Shown: positions 19,662 to 30,004 of the stretch, piece by piece
Position numbering within the stretch: the first letter of the stretch is position 1
Layout of the letters: each line of letters starts with the position of its first letter
NCBI GenBank assembly: GCA_948144175.1
Contig: CANXME010002005.1
Span: 372,001-436,000 of the forward strand
Direction of reading: 5' to 3'
Length of the DNA stretch: 64,000 bases
Origin: Closterium sp. NIES-65
Lineage: Eukaryota > Streptophyta > Zygnematophyceae > Desmidiales > Closteriaceae
Translations under genes and position numbers: made by a program
Notes under the pieces: model-generated
Told to the model about the DNA's origin: nothing
The model's database searches: none
The model's input: the letters and a program-made list of their open reading frames with translations, nothing else

Positions 19662-22208
19662 CTAGCGTAAAGGAGGGTAATTAGGTACCCATATTTTTGT
19701 GGATCCCTTGCGGTATGCGATGTCTTGATCCCAATGTAGAAGATGGCGCTTTTCTGCTACAGAGACTTCGGGGTCGATGGTGTATCCATGCGTGAAGAGT
19801 CCCTTCAAAAGTGGGTTCATGCCATCGATTTGTAAGGCGGCAACGTGTGCAAGGCGACTCAGTGCGTCTGCCTTGTTCTTGTGCCCCGGCTTATACACGA
19901 TGTCGTAATGGAAGTGGGTTTCGAGAAAGTCAATCCACCGGACCTGCCGCCTGGAGAGTGTTGGTTGGGTCTTCAGGTACTTGAGGCTGCAGTGGTCGGT
20001 GTAGACAGTCGTTTTTCTTCCTTCGAGATAACACCTCCATGCCTTAAATGCGTTGACGATGGCGAGGGCCTCTTTGTCATGGATGGGGTAATTGAGTTCT
20101 GCCCCGTGAAGTTTTTTACTGAGGTATGCAATGGGTTGCAGTCCCTTCCCTTGATCCTGCATGAGTACTGCGCCCACTGCTTGATCGCTAGCATCGGCCT
20201 CGATGACATAGTCAAGTTCAGGGTCTGGCAGGATAAGGAGAGGTGCGGACGTGAGTGCGGTTTTAAGTTGTTCCACGGCTTCCTGGTGCTTCGCCTCCCA
20301 TTGATATGGTGTATTCTTCTTCAACAGGTCCGTTAATGGTGCGGCAATCTTGGCGTAGTTCGGTACGAACCGGTTGTAGTAGTTGGCGAATCCAAGGAAC
20401 TGTTGTAACTCCTTCACGTTCTCAGGGGTCTTCCATGTTCGCACTGCTTCGATCTTCTTAGGATCCACGTGAACTCCTTGAGCGCTCACCATATGTCCAA
20501 GGAACTGGACTTTTTCCAACGCAAATCCGCTCTTGGATAGTTTCACGTAGAAGCGTTCTCGTCGAAGAATTTCAAACACCCGTCGCAGATGCTCAACGTG
20601 CTTCTTTATGTCTTTCGAGTAGATCAGGATATTGTCCAAATATACCACCACGCACTCGTCCAGAAGGGGCCGAAGGATGTGGTTCATTTCCGCCTGAAAT
20701 GTGGCTGGTGCGTTAGTGAGTCCGAACGGCATCACAAGATACTCGTATGACCCATACCGAGTTCGAAAGGCGGTTTTGTGGATAGAGTTGTCCGCCATAC
20801 GAATTTGCCAGTATCCCGATCTGAGGTCGAGCTTGGAGAATACCGTAGCACCGCGAAGTTGATCGAGTAAGTCGTCGATCCGTGGTATCGGGTATTTATT
20901 TTTTACAGTTTGCTTGTTCAAGGCTAGGTAGTCGATGCACATTCGCAGACTTCCGTCTGGCTTCGGAGTGAAGAGAACTAGAGCTCCGTACGGCGAAGTC
21001 GAAGGTCGAATCAGCCCATTCTCCAGGAGATACTCTATTTGTTTTTTCATATCGGCAAGCTCTGTCGGGCTCAGCCGGTATGGTGCTCGGAACGTTGGCT
21101 TGGACCCCGGCTCTTCTACGATCACGTGTTGATGTGTTCGGTATGGCGGTGGTTGATCAGGTAAATCGTCAGGGAGAACGTCCTGGAACTCTTCAGGAAT
21201 TTTCTTGACTACTGGAGGAAGTTCCTGGGTCTGCTTCTCTCCGTTGTGTGCTTCGTTGACTATCGCCATGAATCCCGCCGTGGTCCGTTTGACGTCCTTT
21301 TCAAAGCGTGCGAGTGTCTCGACTGGAATATTTCCCGTGTCGTCCCATTTGGGAAGGCTGATTTTCCTCCCGTTGTTGTTGATGTTGGCCGTCCGGTTAA
21401 CCCAGTTGATCTTGGGGTTGAACTTTTTAAGAAAGTATCTCTCGAAGATTACGTCGAGTCCTTTGATATTTGTGACGGGGAGAGCAGGCTTCCATCGAAG
21501 GGGTCCAATCTGGAGTAGTAACCGTGTTTCCCCGTAGATAGGTAGCTTACTGCCATCCACCATCGTTGCAGAGAAGCTTGAGGACTTGATTTCACCTCCG
21601 AGTCGATCGATTGCCTTTTTGTCATAGACGTTGTGCGACGCCCCGCTGTCCACGAGTGCTTGGAGGCGCTGTCCGTTGCAGATCACTTCGAGCAGGAGTG
21701 GTGAGCGTTGCTCGGAGTACCCAAAAATAGTCTCATTAATAGGATCATAGGGTACATCCCAATATTCAGTACACACCGTGGTTCCACTGTTTGCTCCTGG
21801 ACAACCAGCTGGCCTGGGCTGCGTGGAGAAAAGCTCCTCTCCAACGCCAGGAGTAGAGGTAGTAACCGTACAGGTTGACCCTGAGGGGGTGGATCCGGTC
21901 GACGCCTGCAATCCTCTGGATGCATCCTGGAGGGGTTTTCGGAGTTTCCGCAGCTTCTTTTGAACTCCCAGCTGCCTCTTCAGCTGCTTCAGCTCCATAG
22001 AATTCTTCCCTGGGGAGTGGAGAGTCGTCTTGGGCTGGTTCTGGGAGAGGACGTTGACGCCGTGAAAAGGTCTACTCCTTTCCACACTCCTTAATTTTTT
22101 CCCCAGATCCGTAGGCACCGGTACCACTTCTTTAATTGTCTGCTTCCTCTGGAGTTCTTCCCGGAATTTGTTTATGGCTCCGGACCCGCGAAAATCACCA
22201 GTCTTCAT
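19662..22208 (-). pseudogene. chromovirus protease, reverse transcriptase, RNase H (element G)
   Basis: This 848-codon frame begins with a basic linker. It holds an aspartic protease with [14 protein letters not shown] (about residue 190) and reverse transcriptase with [23 protein letters not shown] and [13 protein letters not shown]. RNase H has [21 protein letters not shown] and TDHCSLKYL. The polymerase box is YLDNILIYS where the family has YLDD, so the last catalytic aspartate is asparagine. The frame ends at a TAG that cuts it from integrase. Confidence 0.92.
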
Positions 22209-22525
22209 TAAAGCATCTTTGAAAGATAACTTTAACGAATTCTGTTGTTTTTTCCGGGGTCGAATTGGAGAGTTCCCATCTTGGTCGAGTCTGTTTTCGC
22301 GGAGGTTTTCTTTTCCTCGGCGAATCCCTCTGACAAATTTCGGTCAAGGGGCTTGGGATTTCGCCCTTGATTCTCCAAATCTTGCGCCCAATGCTGTCCT
22401 TCAATTTCGATTCGGTCCAGATTGAGCTGACACTTTCGGATCTGCTTTTCCTCGCCAGCACGATCCGCAATCACTGGCGAAATCCGTTTTTTTTACTTTT
22501 TGTCTTTGTTTTCGCCACTCCCACG
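22209..22525 (-). pseudogene. chromovirus gag end and gag-pol junction (element G)
   Basis: The gag frame of 26197-27090 resumes here after F is removed and ends within a dozen codons at a TAA (22493-22495). The TAA lies between an AAAAAG run and eight A residues, with pol downstream in another frame. A frameshift site is possible but unproven. Confidence 0.55.
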
Positions 22526-22659
22526 TGTTGAGAATAGAACGAGAATGAATGAACTATGAATGAAGTGAGTACAAATAGGAAACCCTAACTGGTTGTACCC
22601 CCTATGGGATACCCCACTACAGCCTACACAATAGTATAAGCTATATATATGTTCTGACA
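22526..22659 (-). repeat. 3' LTR of element F (134 bp)
   Basis: Identical to 26058-26191. Contains telo-box-like AAACCCTAA at 22580-22588 and the shared LTR core. Confidence 0.93.
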
Positions 22660-22661
22660 CA

Positions 22662-22682
22662 CCCCCATAGGCAAAGTGGGGG
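22662..22682 (-). other. Polypurine-tract hairpin of element F
   Basis: CCCCCA/TGGGGG arms, same 21-bp structure as in B. Confidence 0.55.
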
Positions 22683-22864
22683 AGAACAAGGGGTCACAAG
22701 ACCAGTCAAGCAAAGCAAAGCAAAGCTCAGGGTGGATCACAAAGTCACCACACAGTCCGAGCACAAGAGCAAGGCCAAAGGCCAGTTCACATGCAAGAGT
22801 ACAGACATATATATAAAGCTAGACAAGCAAGAGCAGGTATATATATGTCACAGTACAAGTAAAG

Positions 22865-25193
22865 TCAAGAGGAGAGAAAGTGAGGCAAGACAGGCACAAG
22901 ACCCAGCTGGGTGCAGAAGCGCTGATGGTCACAAGGCGCGAGTGCCTTGGTGAACACATCAGCAGTGTTGGCCTCAGAGGCCACGTACGCAAGCCGCAAC
23001 TGTCCACGCTGCTGTAGCTCACGAGCAAGGAAGTAGCGAAGAGCAATGTGCTTCGTTCTGTGCTCCGGACGCTGCTCTCGACACAAGGCCAGCATGGCCT
23101 TGTTGTCTACGTACAGCACTGGAGGAGAACGAGGCGGCTCTCCAAGGTCAGTCAGCAGGTAGGTGAGCCAGCGAAGCTCCTGTGCAGCCATGGCCCCTGC
23201 GTAGATCTCAGCCTCACAGCTGGAGCTGAGAACCGAAGACGAACGAGTAGCCCGCCACGAGACAGAGCCGGAACCAAGGCTGAAGGTGTAACCCTGTGAC
23301 GACCGCTGCGTAGCCTGGTCGTCAGCCCAAGAAGCGTCCGCGTGACCTGTAAGGACCACTGGACTCCGCCCTCCAAGCACTAGCCCCATGCCCGACGTAC
23401 TGCACAGGTAGCGCAATACCCTCTTCGTTGCAGCCATGTGCTCTGGTCGGTGTCTCACAGGAGCAACATAGCGTGCAAGAATGCTCAGAGGGTATGCAAG
23501 GTCAGGTCGTGTGCAGGTCATCAGGTACATGAGGCAGCCAACAAGCTCTGGGTACGGGCCACTCGACTCTACGGACTCATCCGAAGGCAGAGCTGAGAGT
23601 GAGTGGCGGGTAGATAGAGGAGTGGCCTGAGGCGAGGAGTACGTGAAGCCGAAGCGCTGAAGGACCTGCTGCACCATGTGTGACTGAGTCAAGGTAATGG
23701 TGTGGCGTGCTCTGTCCCGAGTGATCTGCAAGCCAAGGTAGCTGCGCAGTTCACACAGGTCTGTGCACGTGTGTCTCTTCAGCAGCTCGGACTTCACGTG
23801 GGCGAGTCCAGCACTGTCCGCTGTGGCAAAGACCAAGTCGTCGACGTACACGAGGATGTAGAACGGCGGTAGTGAAGTGTCGGTGCGCAGAAACAGCGAC
23901 GGGTCAGCAGTAGAAGAAGCAAACCCAAGAGCCGCAAGCGTAGTCCTCGGTGTGTCGTGCCACTCACGTGGTGCCTGGCGGAGACCGTAGACTGGCCGTC
24001 GGAGGCTCCACTGGGTGCCAGGAGGGAATGTCCCAGTGAAGCCAGGTGGACGGCGCAGCCAGATCTCCTCGTGCAGGCTACCCTGCAAGAACGCAGTGCT
24101 GAAGTCGAGAGAGTGAAGCTCGTAGTCGCGCTGAGCGGCTATGTGCAGCAGCACCCGAAGAGTGGTCATCTTCGGGGTGGGAGAGAAGGTCTGAAAGTAG
24201 TCAACTCCCTGCCGCTGACTGAAGCCACGAGCCACGTACCGCGCCTTGAAGACAGGTGGAGAGCCCGGCGGCCGCTTCACCCTGAAGATCCACATGCCAC
24301 TGACGATGTTCGCCCCAGGAGGGGGAACCGCGTCAACGTAGGTGCCTGTGGACTTCCAGGAAGCCATCTTTGCATCCATAGCTGCCTGCCACTGAGAGGA
24401 GTAGGGACCCTCTACGGCCTCCGCGTAAGAGCGCGGAGTCGGGATGTCTAGTGCATCCGGGTCTCCCTCAGGAGCAAGCAGTACTGACGCGAGATGAGGT
24501 GAAGCAGCAGCCAGACACTGTAACTCCTCCTGCCTGTCCTCTAGGACGTCCGTGCCAAGGGCACACTCACCCCCGACGGACGGAGGACAGACAGACGCAG
24601 ACTCAGCAACAAGACAAGAAGCGTAGTCTAGACGACAGCGAGCAGCAAAGTCGACGAGCTCAGCGACAAGAGCAGACGCAGCAGAGGACTCAAACGAGGG
24701 GTCAGTGACGACAGTGGCAAGCAGACGCGTGACAGTAGGACTGGCAGCACGAAGGGAGTCCGACTCAGGGTCGGCAAGCGCAGGAAGAGAGGACTCAGGA
24801 GGAGAAGGCAAAGGGGCACGCAGAGGAGCAGTGGACGGACGCAGAGACATCCGGTGCGTGCCAGGGACAGGAGGAGGACGCTGACGCGAACCGCGACCAC
24901 CAGCGCGAGCAGCACGAACAGGCGACGCGGGACGAGACGCAGGCTCACGACGCTCAGAGGTAGGGAGGTGGCGACGCACAGCAAGACGTGCAGCAGCATC
25001 GCGGGTGGCCCACTGAGAGCGCACAGTGGGATCAGCATCAGCAGCAGGGGCAGGAGAGGCACTAGAAGTGAGGTCAAAGAGAGAAAGGCCGTCTGCTCTG
25101 TCGCACTGTAAGAACAGCTGCAGGTCGTCGACCCAGACCTCAAAGTCAATGGCGCGACCCTCAGCGTCAAAAGCTAGGACAAGGGGTAGCCAT
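22865..25193 (-). pseudogene. fused gag fragment plus reverse transcriptase and RNase H (element F)
   Basis: A single long frame reads from the gag start region (LAFDAEGRAIDFEVWVDD) through RRHLPTSE and then, at about 24950-24960, directly into the pol linker (REPASRPASPVR). It continues through intact reverse transcriptase (YVDDLVFATADS) and RNase H to ANTADVFTKALAP. The junction lies where gag has ACTGAGCG and the linker ACTGAGCGTCGTGAG (compare I at 40430), consistent with template switching at microhomology. The normal gag ATG (25191-25193) is out of frame because of a two-base loss, so whether the fusion protein is made is unclear. Confidence 0.88.
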
Positions 25194-25314
25194 GACAGCA
25201 CTAGAAGGTCTCACCAGACAGGACGGGTCGGGCAGCGCAGTAGCACAGCAGTAGAGCAACACAGCAGCTCAACCGGCTCAGCAGCAACAGCAGCTACGCA
25301 GGACCAGCGGCTCG

Positions 25315-25950
25315 GCTCCTCAGGCGGTGCAGGCGGCTCGGGCGGCTCGGGCGGCGAGGGCGGCGAGGGCGGCTCGGGCGGCTCGGGCGGCGCGGGCGGC
25401 TCGGGCGGCTCGGGCTGTTAGCGACACAGGGCGGCCCGGGGCTGGGACGGGCGGCGCGCGGGCGATCAGGGGCCGGGACGGGCGGCGCGCGGGCGTCGAG
25501 AGGCCGGGACGGGCGGCCAGCGGGCGGCTAGGGGCCGGGGCGGCGGCGCGCGGGCGTCGAGGGGCCGGGACGGGCGGCCAGCGGGCGGCTAGGGGCCGGG
25601 ACGGCGGCGCCCTGGCGTCGAGGGGGCCAGGACGGGCGGCCAGCGGGCGGCTAGGGGCCGGGACGGGCGGCCAGCAGGCGGCTAGGGGCCGGGACGGGCG
25701 GCGCGCGGGCGTCAAGGGGCCGGGACGGGCGGCCAGCGGGCGGCTAGGGGCCGGGACGGGCGGCGCGCGGGTGATCAGGGGCCGGGACGGGCGGCGCTCG
25801 GGCGTCGAGAGGCCGGGACGGACGGCCAGCGGGCGGCTAGGGGCCTGAACGGGCGGCGCGTGGGCGGCTAGGGGCCGGGACGGGCGGCGCGTGGGCGGCT
25901 AGGGGCCTGAACGGGCGCGCGCGGGTGGCTAGGGGCCGTAGGGCAGGCCG
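25315..25950. repeat. GC-rich minisatellite leader of element F
   Basis: A 9-bp GGCTCGGGC array (about 25327-25420) is followed by units of GGCCGGGACGGGCGGC type (25430-25940). No coding content is seen. Confidence 0.8.
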
Positions 25951-26009
25951 AAAAAAAGTGAAAGCGAAGGCCCGGAGCGCGCTCCGGGCAGACAAAAAAA
26001 AGTTTAAAG

Positions 26010-26057
26010 GTGGTGGGCCCTAAGCACAGTTCCCACGGGGGAACCTGCTCGATACCA
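26010..26057 (-). promoter_or_regulatory. Extended initiator tRNA-Met complementary region (F)
   Basis: The minus strand reads TGGTATCGAGCAGGTTCCC at the LTR and ends GGGCCCACCAC, as in A and E. Confidence 0.7.
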
Positions 26058-26191
26058 TGTTGAGAATAGAACGAGAATGAATGAACTATGAATGAAGTGA
26101 GTACAAATAGGAAACCCTAACTGGTTGTACCCCCTATGGGATACCCCACTACAGCCTACACAATAGTATAAGCTATATATATGTTCTGACA
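26058..26191 (-). repeat. 5' LTR of element F (134 bp)
   Basis: Identical to 22526-22659. Followed by the target-site copy CCACG. Confidence 0.93.
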
Positions 26192-26196
26192 CCACG

Positions 26197-27090
26197 AGCT
26201 CGGAATGCCGCACGTGCAGATTTCATGTGAAAACAGTCGACAATCCGATGTCCGTTTCCGCCGCAAAATCCGCAAAACGTTTTGTTTTCTGCAGGTCGTG
26301 AATTCGCGTCGAATTTGTCGGCGAACGTGGTTGAAGCCGAGCGATCCCCTTGTCGTGATCCGACGACGTGGGGCTGTCGTGTTCCGGAGTTGACCAAGTC
26401 AAAACGCTCCGCGGCCGATACGATTTCGCTGTAGCTGCTGCAATTCGCAGCTGCAACCTGGCGCCGAATGTCGGTTTTCAGCCCCGCGATGTAGGACTGA
26501 ATTTTTTCGCCCTCGCTAATGTCGGGAATGCGATTATAAAATTCCTCCATCTGCTGCGTGTATTGCACGACACTCCCGAATTGCCTATGGTGATGTAATT
26601 TTTCGCGCGCAATATAAGTGGAATTAATAGGCTCAAAACGTTTGAGAAGGTCTGCCCAGAACTGCTGCCACGTGGCTTCGCCTTTGAAAATGCTACTGTT
26701 GCTTCCGAGCCACTCGAGAGCTGGACCGCGCATCAACGTTGTCGCGAGACGAATTTTCTCGCCGGCGTACTCCGTTGTCGACCATCCGATCGCCGCGAAA
26801 TAAATTCCCATCGTCGCGAGCCACCGCCTAACGTCGGATTTTCGATCGCTAGGGTCGAACGATTCCGGCGAGCGAAGTTTCAAAACCTCGAACTGACGCT
26901 GCGACGGCTGCGAAGTCGTCAAAGCAGGAATGTTCATGGTCGAGAGGAGCTGCGTAACGCGCTGCAGTTCGTTTCGCAGCTGCTCGTTCTCCAATCGCGA
27001 CCGTTCAGTCGTCGCTCGCATCTCCGCTTCCATCTTGGCGATTTGCGCGAAGAGCTGCTGCGTAACGTCGTTGGTTGCCAGCGAACCCAT
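26197..27090 (-). CDS. chromovirus gag (element G), interrupted by F
   Basis: Gag starts at ATG 27088-27090 and encodes a coiled-coil-like N-terminus rich in Glu/Gln/Arg, then a retrotransposon gag capsid domain (WLGSNSSIF, WADLLKRFEP). Near the C-terminus is a classical CCHC zinc knuckle CGFCGGNGHRIVDC (C-X2-C-X4-H-X4-C). The frame is open up to the insertion of F at 26196 and finishes at 22493. It packages G RNA into particles. Removing F would restore the frame, so F inserted into what was then an uninterrupted gag. Confidence 0.88.
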
Positions 27091-27238
27091 CCTGTTCAGA
27101 AACCACGCGAGGGGGTTGATTCGAAAAGCGCGGATCTGGTGCTTACCAGAAATCGGCGTCGAATTGGTCGCCCCTGGCAGTTTTTCGAGGCGATTTTTTC
27201 CGCGACCGCTGCTTAGCCGAGAGTCGTCGAGTGAGAAC

Positions 27239-27254
27239 GGCTCTGATTACCAAG
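27239..27254 (-). promoter_or_regulatory. Primer-binding site of chromovirus G
   Basis: The minus strand reads TTGGTAATCAGAGCC just inside the 5' LTR. It resembles the initiator tRNA-Met complement with one extra A. No GGGCCCACCAC box follows. Confidence 0.6.
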
Positions 27255-27657
27255 TGTCACAGGATCGAATTCTCAATCGAAACTTGTCACTAAAACTGAA
27301 TACAAGGCATTTTTATACTCGGAAAATACAAGGATAAACGAGATAAAACGAACCTTCGGGAACACGCCCTTCCCGATACTACAATCACAAGTGCGCACAA
27401 GCACGCAAGGCTATTGGCACTTGGGATTACGCCCAGATTACACCGTATACACCACTGTCGGCGCTGTTGGTGCCGTATAATAGGTATGTCGGTGGGAAAA
27501 GTAGGAAATAAGAGAAAAAAAATAGAAGGCTCTAGAAAATAGAGTAGTAGGCCGATTGAGATGAGATAAAGACCAAAAAAAAGAGGAGAAAAGGGAGAAT
27601 AGGATAACGGAAAAATATAATAGTGAGAAAATATTATAACAGGGACGTCCTCCCACA
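27255..27657 (-). repeat. 5' LTR of chromovirus G (403 bp)
   Basis: Pairs with 17960-18361 at roughly 97 percent identity by eye. Followed by target-site copy CATAT at 27658-27662. Confidence 0.92.
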
Positions 27658-27662
27658 CATAT

Positions 27663-27710
27663 GAGCTGCCCCACTACAGCCTACACAGACTATAGCATAT
27701 ATGCCTGACA
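27663..27710 (-). repeat. 5' LTR of element A, second fragment
   Basis: The remainder of the LTR cut by G, ending TGTCAGG (minus strand) at 27710. Bases 27711-27757 beyond it are gag-pol linker of element C. Confidence 0.85.
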
Positions 27711-27757
27711 ACCACCATTACCTATACGACGAAGACGAGCAGGATTGGAATCAGCCA

Positions 27758-27878
27758 TGTCAAATTATAATGTTGTGTAGGCTATAGTGGGGTAGCCTAT
27801 ATGGGGTACACATTTCTAGGGTTGCATATTTGTATCACTTTCGTTCCTTAGTCAATCATTCTCGTTTCAGTTTTCTCA
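27758..27878 (+). repeat. 5' LTR of element H (121 bp)
   Basis: Sequence matches the LTR of B. It differs from its own partner at two sites (TGTGTAGG versus TGTATAGG, and TCAATC versus TCAACC). Confidence 0.93.
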
Positions 27879-27926
27879 TCGTATCGAGCAGGTTCCCTAG
27901 TGGGAACTGTGCCTAGGGCCCACCAC
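27879..27926 (+). promoter_or_regulatory. Extended initiator tRNA-Met complementary region (H)
   Basis: TCGTATCGAGCAGGTTCCC after the LTR, then an inverted repeat, then GGGCCCACCAC at 27916-27926. Confidence 0.7.
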
Positions 27927-27984
27927 ATCGATTTTTTTTTCCTGCCCGGAGCGCGCTCAGCCCGAGTCGCGCTCCTCTCTCTCA

Positions 27985-28765
27985 CTGCGTCGCGCCGCCC
28001 TAGTGGCCCCGTCGCCCTAGCGGCCCCGTCGCCCTGGCGGCCCCATCGTCCTAGCGGCCCGGTCGCCTAGCCCTACGGCCCCGTCGCCTCGCCCTACGGC
28101 CCCGGCGCCGCCCTGTCCCGGCCCCGCCGCCCTTCGCTGCGGCCCCGCCGCCCTTCGCTGTGGCCCTGCCGCCCTTCACTGCGGCCCCACCGCCCTTCGC
28201 TGCGGCCCCGCCGCCCTTCGCTGCGGCCCCGCCGCCCTTCACTGCGGCCCCGCCGCCCTTCCCTAAGGCCCCGCCGCCCTTCGCTGCGGCCCCGCCACCC
28301 TTCGCTGCGGCCCCGCCGCCCTTTGCTGCGGCCCCGCCGCCCTTCGCTGCGGCCCCGCCGCCCTTCTCTGCGGCCCCGCCGCCCTTCGCTACGCCCCCGC
28401 CGCCCCTCTCGCTGCGGCCCCGCCGCCTACCTTGCGGCTCCGCCGCCCTTCGCTGCGGCCCCGCCGCCCCTCTCGCTGCGGCCCCGCCGCCTACCTTGCG
28501 GCTCTGCCGCCCTTCGCTGCGGCCCCGCTGCCCCTCTCGCTACGGCCTCGCCGCCCCTCTCGCTGCGGCCCCGCCGCCTACGTTGCGGCCCCGCCGCCAT
28601 TCGCTGCGGCCCCGCCGCCCTTCGCTGCGGCCCCGCCGCCCTACCGAGCCGCCCGAGCCGCCCGAGCCGCCCAAGCCGCCCGAGCCGTCCGTTCTGCCCA
28701 AGCCGCCCGAGCCGCCCGAACCGCCCAAGCCGCCCGAGCCGCCTGAGCCGCCCGAGCCGCCTGAG
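27985..28765. repeat. GC-rich minisatellite leader of element H
   Basis: The 21-bp and 9-bp arrays are as in B, with copy-number differences. The matching open frame (about 257 codons) has no ATG. Confidence 0.82.
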
Positions 28766-28954
28766 CCGCAGAGGAGCCAAGCCGCTGGTGCCGCCGAGCC
28801 GCAGTTGCTGCTGAGCCGCCCGAGTCGCCCGAGCCGCCGTGTTGACGTGCTGCTGTGCTGCCGAGCTGCCCGAACCGCCCTGTCTGGTGAGAGCAGCGCT
28901 TCTGTCACCGCACTGCCCCTGTCCTACAGTTAGCACTACTAGCCTACTGCTGTC

Positions 28955-30004
28955 ATGGCCACCCCCAGTGTTCTCGCTTTTGACGCTGAGGGTCGGGCCA
29001 TTGACTTTGAGGTCTGGGTAGATGACCTGCAGCTTTTCCTACAGTGCGATAGGGCAGACGGTCTCTCCCTCTTTGACCTCACCTCTGGTGCCTCCCCTGC
29101 CCTTGCTGCCGATGCCGACGCCACTGTTCGCTCCCAGTGGGCCACTCGCGATGCTGCTGCACGTCTTGCTGTGCGTCGCCACCTGCCTACCACTGAGCGC
29201 GCACACTTTAGTCAGTACAAGAGTGCTCAGACCTTGTACGACACCGTAGTTGCGCGCTACTCTTCCCCTGCCACTGCTGCACTGAGCCGCCTCATGCTGC
29301 CGTACCTCTTCCCTGACCTTGCTGCCTTTCCCACAGTCGCTGACCTCATTACGCACCTCCGCACTAGTGACACTCGCTACCGCGCTGCGCTTCCTGCTGA
29401 ATTCTGCGCCAAGAACCCCCCCCCCCCCCCCATGTACATCACTCTCTATTATATAGTCACCCGCCTCCCTGACTCCCTTCGTGTAGTCAGGGACCACTTC
29501 CTCTCGGTCAGTCCCACCACTCTCATTGTTGACCTCCTAGAGAAGGCCCTCCTAGCAGCGGAGAAGAGCATAGTCGCTGTAGGAGCCTCTCGTGGTGACC
29601 CTCGCACCCCCATCTTTGAGGGGTGTTCCCCTTCCCCCCTTTTGCCCTCTGTCGCCTCTACTGCTGCGGCCGACCTTGTTGGTCTTGAGTCGGTTGGTGC
29701 GGCGTCTGCCCCTAGCGAAAGACGCCGCTCTGGCAAGGGCAAAGGGGGCAAGGGCGCGGGTGGAGCTAGCGGGGGTGGCGGAGGTGGCGGTGGAGGTGGC
29801 GGAGGGAGTGGGGGTGGCGGTAGGAGTGGTGGCGGGGGTGGAGGTGTCGGTGGCAGCAGTGGAGGCGGAGGCGGCAGAGGCGGTAGCGGTGGGAGCGGAG
29901 GCGGCGGTGGTGGCGGGGGTGGAGGAGGCGGTGGTGGAGGAGGTGGAGCTGGTCGGGGTGGCGCTTCGCAGCGGAGCGGCTCCGGTGGTGGTCAGCGCCA
30001 GTAG
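28955..30004 (+). pseudogene. copia gag (element H)
   Basis: Gag starts at ATG 28955 and is open for 349 codons through the UBN2-like domain, the poly-C junction (in frame here, giving NPPPPPMYITLYY), and a glycine-rich tract. It ends at a TAG (30002-30004) in the polyglutamine patch where B has CAG. It shows the expected length of gag before the Cys/His finger. Confidence 0.85.

Larger units (their letters stand above)
22526..26191 (-). mobile_element. Copia element F, gag-RT deletion derivative, identical LTRs
   Basis: This is a 3666-bp minus-strand short-LTR copia element. LTRs are 22526-22659 and 26058-26191 (134 bp, identical on reading), with target-site duplication CCACG at 22521-22525 and 26192-26196. 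The body joins the first part of gag directly to reverse transcriptase. Most of gag, protease and integrase are missing, so it is non-autonomous, but the structure and identical LTRs show it transposed recently using proteins supplied in trans. Confidence 0.92.
17960..27657 (-). mobile_element. Ty3/gypsy chromovirus G, interrupted by copia F
   Basis: This is a minus-strand gypsy element with LTRs 17960-18361 and 27255-27657 (about 402 bp, roughly 12 differences) and target-site duplication CATAT at 17955-17959 and 27658-27662. The order is gag, protease, reverse transcriptase, RNase H, integrase and a C-terminal chromodomain, the chromovirus architecture. It sits in the 5' LTR of A, and copia F is inserted near the end of its gag. 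An in-frame TAG between RNase H and integrase and a YLDN active site suggest it is inactive. Confidence 0.93.
3678..27710 (-). mobile_element. Copia element A, interrupted by B and G
   Basis: This is a minus-strand short-LTR copia element inserted in gag of C. The 3' LTR is 3678-3802, the body 3803-9585, the leader continues at 17158-17834 after nested B, and the 5' LTR is split by chromovirus G into 17883-17959 and 27663-27710. Flanks ACAAC (3673-3677) and ACCAC (27711-27715) are a probable target-site duplication with one mismatch. The two LTRs differ at about six sites, so A is older than B and F. Coding regions carry stops and frameshifts. Confidence 0.85.

Noticed and set aside
22865-25193. 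F as a cellular fusion gene
   Set aside because: Flanking identical LTRs, PBS, PPT hairpin and target-site duplication show it is a retrotransposon derivative.
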